5,452 nt of DNA from Clostridia bacterium (GTDB taxonomy: Bacteria; Bacillota; DSM-16504; Desulfitibacterales; Desulfitibacteraceae), in contig JAGXSK010000017.1 of assembly GCA_018333845.1 (NCBI GenBank), positions 1-5,452 of the forward strand, read 5' to 3'. Shown one piece after another: positions 1 to 4,778 of this stretch. A model generated the notes under the pieces. The model had not been told where the DNA came from. It was given only the letters and a program-made list of their open reading frames with translations, and did not search any database. Both the position numbers and the translations under genes were made by a program. Each line of letters starts with the position of its first letter. The stretch's first letter is position 1.

Positions 1-14
1 TGGTGGTGATTGAC

Positions 15-305
15 ATGGAGAGAAACAGCAGGGAGCCTTTATTCAGCATAAGTGTGGCAGCCCGCCTTGTGGGAACTAGTATTAGAGTGCTGCGTTATTA
101 CGAGGAGATGGGCCTTATATCACCCCATAGAACCAGCGGAAATACCAGGCTATATTCAAATAATGATATTAAAAAGCTTGAGTTGATAATTATGCTGCAG
201 AAGGAAAAGGATGTTAATCTATCTGGTATTAAAATAATCCTTGGTATAATAGCGGACCAGAATATGACCGATTCCAAAGTTAAAGAATTATTATTAAAAT
301 TTTAA
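15..305 (+). CDS. MerR-family (HspR-like) transcriptional regulator
   Basis: A 96-residue protein made almost entirely of a MerR winged helix-turn-helix. After a short N-terminal tail, residues 10-28 (FSISVAARLVGTSIRVLRYY) form the helix-turn-helix, followed by YEEMGLISPHR and the wing with GNTRLYS (42-48), the pattern seen in HspR and related heat-shock repressors. The rest (about 52-96) is a helical segment with no cysteine or histidine cluster, so no metal-sensing site is visible. I start at the ATG at 15, because GGTGGTG at 2-8 sits 6 bases before it. GTG codons at 3 and 6 are in frame and the frame is open to the left edge, so a longer N-terminus cannot be excluded. It lies 13 bases before an hsp20 gene, so it probably controls its own operon in response to heat or protein damage. 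That role is inferred. Any operator would lie left of the window. Confidence 0.8.
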   Translation: MERNSREPLFSISVAARLVGTSIRVLRYYEEMGLISPHRTSGNTRLYSNNDIKKLELIIMLQKEKDVNLSGIKIILGIIADQNMTDSKVKELLLKF

Positions 306-318
306 TGGAGGGATGATT

Positions 319-765
319 ATGGCCAATATTATTAGAAGAGGACCTTTTAGCGAGTTAATGAATATGAGAAATGAAATGGATCGTTTGCTTGGAGACACTT
401 TTAGACTATTTGACCAAAAACTAGTTGATGGCAGATTTGGCTTAAATCCAGCAATGGATGTTTATGAAACTCCGGAGGAAGTTGTTGCAAACATAGATTT
501 GCCAGGAGTAAAAAAGGAAGATATTAAAATCAACATAGTAAATAATGAAGTATCAGTCTCTGGAGAGGTTTCCAGGGAGAATAAAGTAGAAAATGGAACC
601 TACTTTTTACAGGAAAGAAGCAGCGGCAAGTTTTATAGAAGCTTTACAGTAAACACTCCCATTGACACAGAGAAGGTTAAGGCAACCTTTAAAGATGGAG
701 TTCTCGAGCTAAAGCTGCCAAAAGCCGAACAAGCCAAGCCAAAGGAAATACAGATTGATGGATAA
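319..765 (+). CDS. Hsp20/alpha-crystallin family small heat-shock protein
   Basis: A 148-residue small heat-shock protein, the usual length for the family. These ATP-independent cytoplasmic chaperones form oligomers and hold unfolding proteins for refolding by other chaperones. Residues 1-44 are the variable N-terminal arm, with the common pattern of a PF-x-E-L start and an amphipathic helix. Residues 45-136 form the alpha-crystallin domain: PAMDVYETPEEVV, then DLPGVKKEDI, then the hallmark KATFKDGVLELKLPK (121-135) carrying the G-V-L signature. The C-terminal tail holds an I-x-I oligomerisation motif (I144-Q-I146). I chose the ATG at 319 over the one at 313, because the Shine-Dalgarno GGAGGG (307-312) is directly against 313 but 6 bases from 319. 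Co-transcription with the preceding regulator is likely (13-base gap), and a terminator follows at 879-917. Confidence 0.94.
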   Translation: MANIIRRGPFSELMNMRNEMDRLLGDTFRLFDQKLVDGRFGLNPAMDVYETPEEVVANIDLPGVKKEDIKINIVNNEVSVSGEVSRENKVENGTYFLQERSSGKFYRSFTVNTPIDTEKVKATFKDGVLELKLPKAEQAKPKEIQIDG

Positions 766-828
766 AATTCGAAAACTAATAAGCAGCTGTTTATTTAAAG
801 GTCATAGGTCCGCTATATATAAATACAA

Positions 829-852
829 CCAGGGCTTTCATCAAATCCCTGG
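829..852. repeat. Short inverted repeat downstream of hsp20
   Basis: Perfect 6-base arms, CCAGGG (829-834) and CCCTGG (847-852), are separated by 12 bases in the 3' untranslated region of the hsp20 transcript. There is no T-run after it, so it is not itself a terminator. It may be a small RNA hairpin or chance. The rest of 766-878 holds nothing I recognise. Confidence 0.35.
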
Positions 853-878
853 ACATAACTGGATATAAGTGGAAAGTG

Positions 879-917
879 AAACAACCGCTCTTGCCTAGCA
901 GGGGCGGTTGTTTTATT
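879..917 (+). terminator. Rho-independent terminator of the MerR-hsp20 operon
   Basis: A 10-base stem, ACAACCGCTC (881-890) with GGGCGGTTGT (902-911), contains one G-T pair and is extended by flanking A/T pairs. The loop is 11 bases and a TTTT run follows at once at 911-914. It lies about 115 bases after the hsp20 stop and before the ogt promoter, so it fits as the end of the heat-shock operon. Confidence 0.85.
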
Positions 918-942
918 GTATGGGCCCGCAAAATGGCAAAAC

Positions 943-971
943 TTGACCTTAATCCCCTATTGTTATAAAAT
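943..971 (+). promoter_or_regulatory. Sigma-A type promoter for ogt
   Basis: A -35 box TTGACC (943-948, 5 of 6 consensus bases) and a -10 box TAAAAT (966-971, 5 of 6) are separated by the ideal 17 bases. This gives a transcription start near 978 and a leader of about 70 bases before the ogt ATG. Inside the leader is an imperfect inverted repeat, AACTGA (991-996) with TCAAGTT (1014-1020), which could be an operator or chance. Confidence 0.65.
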
Positions 972-1047
972 ATGGTACATCCATCACTGAAACTGACTCA
1001 AACAATTGCATTATCAAGTTTTATTTTTAATATGAAAGGAGATTAAT

Positions 1048-1509
1048 ATGGATATAAAAGAGGTAGTTTACAGCTCACCCATTGGACTCATTCGAATAAA
1101 GGGCAGCTTTGAAGGTATTATCTCCATGGATTTCAGCGAGGAGGGAGAAGCATCCAGGGAAACACCCGATTGCCTGATGGATTGCCATGCCCAATTGGAC
1201 CAATATTTTAAGGGTCAACGCAAGGATTTTTCATTAAAGCTTATTATTACAGGGACAAGCTTTCAAAGACAGGTATATGAAAAGCTTATCCAGGTACCCT
1301 ACGGGAAAACTGCATCTTATAAGGATATTGCTGCAGCAGTTGGCAATGAAAGGGCAGTTAGAGCTGTGGGTGGTGCAAACAACAGGAACAAACATGCTAT
1401 AGTTATTCCCTGCCACCGCATCATTGGAAGCAATGGAAGCCTGATAGGCTATGGCTCTGGTTTGTGGAGAAAAGAATGGCTGTTGAAGCATGAACAGGCA
1501 TTTCTATAA
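1048..1509 (+). CDS. ogt: Methylated-DNA--protein-cysteine S-methyltransferase (O6-alkylguanine-DNA alkyltransferase)
   Basis: A suicide DNA-repair protein that transfers the alkyl group from O6-alkylguanine (and O4-alkylthymine) in DNA to its own cysteine in one irreversible step. The 153 residues comprise an N-terminal ribonuclease-H-like domain (about 1-65) and the conserved C-terminal domain. That second domain has the helix-turn-helix region (VPYGKTASYKDIAAAVG, 83-99), the RAVGGANNRN segment holding the probable arginine finger R105, and the active-site motif IPCHRII with acceptor C122. After it comes the GSLIGYGSGLWRKEWLL segment that forms the alkyl-binding pocket. The length matches the Ogt class, with no fused AdaA domain. 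The start is supported by AAAGGAGA at 1035-1042, 5 bases before the ATG. It is transcribed alone from the promoter at 943-971 and converges on spoVAE, with no terminator visible between them. Confidence 0.95.
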   Translation: MDIKEVVYSSPIGLIRIKGSFEGIISMDFSEEGEASRETPDCLMDCHAQLDQYFKGQRKDFSLKLIITGTSFQRQVYEKLIQVPYGKTASYKDIAAAVGNERAVRAVGGANNRNKHAIVIPCHRIIGSNGSLIGYGSGLWRKEWLLKHEQAFL

Positions 1510-1532
1510 TAACCAGCTTTCATCTAACCAGC
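1510..1532. repeat. 8-base direct repeat in the ogt/spoVAE convergent gap
   Basis: TAACCAGC occurs at 1510-1517 and again at 1525-1532, a 15-base period that almost fills the 24 bases between the two stop codons. There is no hairpin with a T-run here on either strand. It may be chance. Confidence 0.5.
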
Positions 1533-1533
1533 C

Positions 1534-1887
1534 TCATCCCTTGGATTTAAATATGAGGGCAGCTATAAAACCAAATACAATAGCAGCCGATATGCCTGCA
1601 CTGGTTACTTCAAATATTCCTGTAAGAACTCCAATTGCTCCAGTTCTCTCAGCCTCTTCCAGGGCACCTTTAACCAGAGCATTGCCAAAGCTGCTAATAG
1701 GTACTGAAGCCCCTGCACCTGCAAATTTAATTAAAGGCTCATAAAGACCCATACCGCCCAGTACAGCCCCTGCAACTACCAGGGTACTCATGGTATGTGC
1801 CGGGGTTAATCTTAATACATCCATCATTAACTGGCCTATGACGCAGATTCCTCCGCCAACCAAGAAAGCAATTAAAAACTTTTCCAT
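1534..1887 (-). CDS. spoVAE: Stage V sporulation protein AE (SpoVAEb type)
   Basis: A 117-residue integral membrane protein of the SpoVA complex in the inner spore membrane. The complex moves dipicolinic acid (as Ca-DPA) into the forespore and out during germination. Hydrophobic segments lie at about 3-22, 33-49, 84-95 and 97-113, and the conserved stretch FAGAGASVPISSFGNALVKG (55-74) is the family hallmark, shared with SpoVAC. Length and sequence match the short SpoVAEb form, not the longer AEa form. It is the last gene of the operon, starting 15 bases after the spoVAD stop. Its ribosome site AGGAAAGGA (about 1895-1903) overlaps the spoVAD stop codon, which suggests coupled translation. No terminator is visible downstream before ogt. 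Confidence 0.95.
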   Translation of the reverse strand: MEKFLIAFLVGGGICVIGQLMMDVLRLTPAHTMSTLVVAGAVLGGMGLYEPLIKFAGAGASVPISSFGNALVKGALEEAERTGAIGVLTGIFEVTSAGISAAIVFGFIAALIFKSKG

Positions 1888-1902
1888 GATTTTTTTCCTT
1901 TC

Positions 1903-2904
1903 CTATGCTTCTATTGCTACTGCATGTGCAATACAGGGTATGGTCTCTTTTTGCTGGTATGACAGGGGCGACAATAATGCCCCTGTTGCAACTACTAGTA
2001 TCCTTTTAAACTCACCCTTTTTCAATTTCTTCATAAAGTGACCAAAGGTAACAGTACCTGAACATGCGCATCCGCTGCCCCCTGCAAAAACCTGCTGATC
2101 ATCTTTATAAATCATCAGTCCGCAATCTGTTAGTATTTCCTCAGGAATATCCAAATCATGTTTTTTTAGTAAATCTCCCGCAATTGCATGGCCGATTTTA
2201 CCCAGATCCCCTGTTGCAATAACATCATAATAAGTTGGGTCAATGTCCATATCCCTAAAGTGAGCTTGAATTGTATCAACTGCTGCCGGTGCCATGGCAG
2301 CACCCATGTTAAAGGGATCAGAAATCCCCATGTCAACAACTCTCCCAACAGTGGCTGCTATTACCCTTGGCCCTTCCCCCTGGTCAGCTACTAGAGCTGC
2401 TCCTGCACCTGTAACAGTCCATTGAGCTGAAGGAGGCTTTTGTGCCCCATATTCTGTAGGGTATCTAAACTGCTTTTCAACTGAACCATTATGACTGGAA
2501 CAGGCAGCTAAAGCATTCTTGCCGGCTTTACTGTTAACTATAAGTGAGGCAATTGCCAGACTTTCCATTGAGCTAGAACATGCTCCAAATACCCCCAGGA
2601 AAGGTACACCCAGGGTTCTAGCTGCAAAGCTGCTGGAAATTATCTGGTTCATAAGATCACCACTTACAAAAAACTGCACATCTTCTTTTTTCATGCCGGC
2701 CTTGTCAATAGCTATTTCACATGCCTGCTCTAATAATTTTTTCTCTGCCTTTTCAAAGCTCTTCTGTCCTAACCACATGTCTCCATGAAGGAGATCAAAA
2801 TCATCAGCTAATGCCCCATTGGCCTCAAAGGGTCCTCCCACTGCTGCTGAACCTATTATTACAGGCTGCGACTCAAAAAACCATGTTTGCTGCCCTTTTT
2901 GCAT
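1903..2904 (-). CDS. spoVAD: Stage V sporulation protein AD (dipicolinic acid-binding, thiolase fold)
   Basis: A 333-residue soluble, membrane-associated subunit of the SpoVA channel. In Bacillus this protein binds dipicolinic acid directly and is required for its uptake. It has a thiolase/ketoacyl-synthase fold. The GACSSSMES segment carries C109, matching the thiolase nucleophile position of the family, and SSHNGSVEKQFRYPTEYGAQ, AMAPAAVDTI, CGLMIYKDDQQVFAGGSGC and LVVATGALLSP are all typical of SpoVAD. The C-terminus, KETIPCIAHAV, is complete. I start at the ATG at 2904, because GGGTGG lies 8 bases before it and the protein then begins MQKGQQTW, like Bacillus SpoVAD. An in-frame GTG at 2916 would add four residues and overlap spoVAC by 11 bases. 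The gene begins 1 base after the spoVAC stop, so translation is probably coupled. Confidence 0.96.
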   Translation of the reverse strand: MQKGQQTWFFESQPVIIGSAAVGGPFEANGALADDFDLLHGDMWLGQKSFEKAEKKLLEQACEIAIDKAGMKKEDVQFFVSGDLMNQIISSSFAARTLGVPFLGVFGACSSSMESLAIASLIVNSKAGKNALAACSSHNGSVEKQFRYPTEYGAQKPPSAQWTVTGAGAALVADQGEGPRVIAATVGRVVDMGISDPFNMGAAMAPAAVDTIQAHFRDMDIDPTYYDVIATGDLGKIGHAIAGDLLKKHDLDIPEEILTDCGLMIYKDDQQVFAGGSGCACSGTVTFGHFMKKLKKGEFKRILVVATGALLSPLSYQQKETIPCIAHAVAIEA

Positions 2905-2905
2905 G

Positions 2906-3385
2906 TTATATTCCACCCAATCCTTGAATTATCAAAGTAATAATTGCCACCACAAAGGCTGAAAAAACCCCATAAGTAATTACTGGACCAGCCACTTTAA
3001 ACATGTTGCCTCCAACACCCAGGACAAACCCCTCACTTCGGTGTTCTATGGCTGCTGATGCTAGCGCATTGGCAAAGCCAGTAACAGGCACAGCCGTTCC
3101 AGCACCGGCCCACTGGGCAATATGATCATATACTCCTAGTCCAGTAAGCAATACAGCAATAATAATTAAGGTTGCTACTGTAGGGTTACCTGCTGTGACT
3201 TCTGTAAAATTAAAGTAGGTCATATACATCCACTTTAGACCCTGACCAAAGGTACAAATTAATCCGCCGGCTATAAATGCCTTAATTGAGTTAATGAACA
3301 CGGGCCTTTTGAGTTCTCTATCCTTGGCAAACTTTTTATATTTTTGTTGGGTAAGGGTTAGTTTTTTGTTTTTTAAATTTGACAT
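2906..3385 (-). CDS. spoVAC: Stage V sporulation protein AC (SpoVA membrane channel subunit)
   Basis: A 159-residue inner spore membrane protein. In Bacillus, SpoVAC behaves as a mechanosensitive channel for Ca-DPA release, and it is part of DPA import during sporulation. A basic, hydrophilic N-terminus (1-30, rich in lysine) precedes hydrophobic segments at about 32-50, 69-86, 95-112 and 133-155. The conserved core is AGAGTAVPVTGFANALASAA (93-112), with GFVLGVGGNMFKVAGPVI after it. Length is normal for the family. The start is supported by AAGGTGA (3395-3401) about 9 bases before the ATG. It is the third gene of the operon, separated from the 2Duf-like gene by 84 bases that contain an inverted repeat and a possible extra promoter. 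It is the first gene of the C-D-E core. Confidence 0.96.
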   Translation of the reverse strand: MSNLKNKKLTLTQQKYKKFAKDRELKRPVFINSIKAFIAGGLICTFGQGLKWMYMTYFNFTEVTAGNPTVATLIIIAVLLTGLGVYDHIAQWAGAGTAVPVTGFANALASAAIEHRSEGFVLGVGGNMFKVAGPVITYGVFSAFVVAIITLIIQGLGGI

Positions 3386-3412
3386 TTTATTTATTCACCT
3401 TCTATCTATGTA

Positions 3413-3454
3413 CTATATAGGAACCTTTAATCTGCCATGTAACGCCTTATATAG
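3413..3454 (-). repeat. Inverted repeat between the 2Duf-like gene and spoVAC
   Basis: On the + strand CTATATAGG (3413-3421) pairs with CCTTATATAG (3445-3454), leaving a one-base bulge and a 23-base loop. In the operon mRNA this could form an AU-rich hairpin within the largest gap of the operon. It has no T-run in the operon direction, so it is not a full terminator. It could be an RNA processing or partial attenuation site, or a regulator-binding site. Confidence 0.4.
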
Positions 3455-3476
3455 ACAAGTAGTTGTTTTTTAATGC
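3447..3476 (-). promoter_or_regulatory. Weak candidate sigma-G promoter before spoVAC
   Basis: Read on the - strand, GCATT (3476-3472) and TATATAA (3453-3447) are 18 bases apart. Against the sigma-G consensus gHATR-18-CATWHTA this matches 4 of 5 and 5 of 7 bases. It would start transcription about 55 bases before the spoVAC ATG. The region is AT-rich, so chance matches are likely. Confidence 0.22.
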
Positions 3477-4327
3477 ATAAGATATGGTTCAAGCTTTTTC
3501 TTTAAACTTTCAACCTTTTGTGCATTTTCCATATACATGGCTTTAGCTTCAGGATCCAGCGTATCCTGTGAATAGCTTAACAAGTCTGCATGAATCTTTT
3601 CTAAATTTGTATAAACCAACTCCTTTACTTTAGGCATGGGAAGCTGCATGGCATCATCAAAGGTATCTATATACAAGTCTCCCACAGTATCTATTTGGGC
3701 AATAAAAACATTATCCAGGGATATACCTTTGCTTTCCAGCTGGCTTTTCAGCCATCCCCTGTTTAACCCCATGTTGGCAAGGGGCTCATCCATTATGTTG
3801 CCATCCAAGACAACTGTCTGGGGTTCAGTTTGAGGTGCCACTTTTCTCCCAAGGTCATGGGATGTGACAGGCTTTTTATCTGACTTTAACATGACATTTA
3901 TGTCACCTGTTGTTTCCATAAGGGCAAACTCCACATCTGCAACATTAAATGCATTTTTTACTCTTAATGCCCTTAACAAGTCTTCACCTGTAAGTCTGGT
4001 TTGCATAAGATTCTCTTCCATAATCTTGCCTTGCTTGATTAAAATTGTTTCCTTACCATGGACCATGTCATGAACCAGCTTGCTTTTTATTGACAGGTAG
4101 TCCAGAGCAATTGGCAGGCCAACCCATACTATAAGCGCTATAATTCCAAAGGCCGTATCTATTAAATTTAAAACCAGAAAAGCAGTAATAATGGCAATTA
4201 CTATGTAATTAACAAACTGAAAGGCAGTCATCCTTGAAGGCTGTCTTTTGCCCATTAACCTGACTGCTCCAAGAACTAAACCGAATAATAATACGGCTCT
4301 TAACAAAATTTCTATCCATTCCTGCAT
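3470..4327 (-). CDS. DUF421 (YetF-like) membrane protein with C-terminal DUF1657-like domain; 2Duf-type spore protein
   Basis: A 285-residue protein. Three membrane segments lie at about 6-25, 37-56 and 59-78, with RLMGKRQ (23-29) between the first two as in YetF/DUF421 proteins. A soluble DUF421 domain follows (about 80-230), with GKETILIKQGKI (91-102), the LTGEDLLRALRVK helix (112-124) and DVEFALMETTGDI (131-143). Residues 242-283 align without gaps to the DUF1657 protein encoded just upstream (L249, Y252, T256, D258, E260, L279 and E280 are shared or similar). A DUF421 plus DUF1657 build is that of 2Duf from the Bacillus spoVA2mob operon, which raises spore wet-heat resistance and alters the inner membrane. 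The molecular activity is unknown. It starts 14 bases after the DUF1657 gene, with a G-rich but weak ribosome site (GTGGGGG). A similar spore membrane role here is inferred. Confidence 0.88.
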   Translation of the reverse strand: MQEWIEILLRAVLLFGLVLGAVRLMGKRQPSRMTAFQFVNYIVIAIITAFLVLNLIDTAFGIIALIVWVGLPIALDYLSIKSKLVHDMVHGKETILIKQGKIMEENLMQTRLTGEDLLRALRVKNAFNVADVEFALMETTGDINVMLKSDKKPVTSHDLGRKVAPQTEPQTVVLDGNIMDEPLANMGLNRGWLKSQLESKGISLDNVFIAQIDTVGDLYIDTFDDAMQLPMPKVKELVYTNLEKIHADLLSYSQDTLDPEAKAMYMENAQKVESLKKKLEPYLMH

Positions 4328-4341
4328 CTGATAACCCCCAC

Positions 4342-4548
4342 TTAATAGCCTTTATATTGTGGTTCTTCAAATTCCAGCTTTTGTACTCTAGTTTCCAAAT
4401 CCTTAATAACCCCCTCAGTGATATGTACAGCCTCGCTAAAAACCTCTCGTGTTTCTTTGTCGTTAGTTTGTGCTGCATATACATCCAGAGTTCCCCTGAC
4501 GCCTTTTATAGCAGCCAATGTTTGTTTTACTTTAGAAATTACAGTCAT
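4342..4548 (-). CDS. DUF1657 family small protein, first gene of the spoVA operon
   Basis: A 68-residue protein of the DUF1657 family, small acidic helical proteins found almost only in spore formers and usually beside spoVA genes. It has MTVISKVKQTLAAIKGVRGT at the start, the motif YAAQTNDKETREVF (24-37) in the middle, and the characteristic end LEFEEPQYKGY (58-68). No signal peptide or membrane segment is visible, so it is probably soluble in the forespore or bound to a partner. The predicted shape is two long helices. A strong ribosome site, AAGGAGGA (4555-4562), lies 6 bases before the ATG. It leads the operon, next to a membrane protein carrying a related C-terminal domain, so the two may interact or share a partner. 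The function is not known. Confidence 0.9.
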   Translation of the reverse strand: MTVISKVKQTLAAIKGVRGTLDVYAAQTNDKETREVFSEAVHITEGVIKDLETRVQKLEFEEPQYKGY

Positions 4549-4570
4549 TTAAATTCCTCCTTACTAAAAA

Positions 4571-4600
4571 TATTATTCCTAAACAAATATGATCTAATTC
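4571..4600 (-). promoter_or_regulatory. Candidate sigma-G promoter of the spoVA operon
   Basis: On the - strand GAATT (4600-4596) and AATAATA (4577-4571) are separated by exactly 18 bases. This matches 4 of 5 and 6 of 7 positions of the forespore sigma-G consensus gHATR-18-CATWHTA. SpoVA operons are known sigma-G targets. Against it, the leader would be only about 16 bases and begin at the ribosome site, which is tight. CATATTT at 4591-4585 is an alternative -10 with a poor -35. Confidence 0.4.
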
Positions 4601-4640
4601 CCTGAATTTAAATAACCAGTATTTTACTATTAATAGGTAC

Positions 4641-4659
4641 AGCAAAAAGGGTTTTTGCT
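4641..4659. repeat. Perfect 8-base inverted repeat in the intergenic region
   Basis: AGCAAAAA (4641-4648) and TTTTTGCT (4652-4659) flank a 3-base loop GGG. The arms are A/T-rich, and it sits between the HAD-gene terminator and the candidate spoVA promoter. It could be a second weak terminator element or a DNA-binding site. No known operator matches it to my knowledge. Confidence 0.45.
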
Positions 4660-4681
4660 TGTAAAACTTTGGAATATAAAT

Positions 4682-4720
4682 ATAAAAACACCAGGAATTT
4701 TAAGTCCCCGGTGTTTTTAT
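4682..4720 (-). terminator. Rho-independent terminator after the HAD phosphatase gene
   Basis: AAAAACACC (4684-4692) pairs with GGTGTTTTT (4710-4718), 9 perfect pairs, and the stem extends by two G-C pairs past one mismatch. In the - strand RNA the stem ends in a run of five U. It lies about 60 bases after the HAD stop codon. The A/T flanks are symmetric, so it could also stop transcripts coming the other way. Confidence 0.85.
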
Positions 4721-4778
4721 CTATCTATATTCTTTCTATATGCTGTTATATTTTCTGCAAAACTCAGGCTTTTGTTGT

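Noticed and set aside
991..1020. Possible HspR operator (HAIR, CTTGAGT-N7-ACTCAAG) near the ACTCAA at 996-1001
   Set aside because: Only a half-site is present. The inverted partner is missing and the site is in the ogt leader, not the heat-shock operon.
1234..1491. A - strand open frame of 85 codons inside ogt
   Set aside because: It is fully antisense to the conserved catalytic region of ogt and has no ribosome site.
1490..1744. A + strand open frame of 84 codons after ogt
   Set aside because: It is antisense to spoVAE, has no ribosome site, and has no recognisable protein features.
4209..4484. A - strand open frame of 91 codons across the DUF1657/2Duf-like junction
   Set aside because: It is a frame-shifted shadow of two well-supported genes, with a basic, low-quality protein sequence.
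1534..4548. The spoVA operon as part of a transposon, as for spoVA2mob in Bacillus
   Set aside because: No transposase, resolvase, terminal inverted repeats or target duplications are visible on either side within the window.
4357..4605. A + strand open frame of 82 codons over the DUF1657 gene
   Set aside because: It is antisense to a clear gene, and its hydrophobic, Phe/Ser-rich sequence is what the reverse complement of a helical acidic protein gives.
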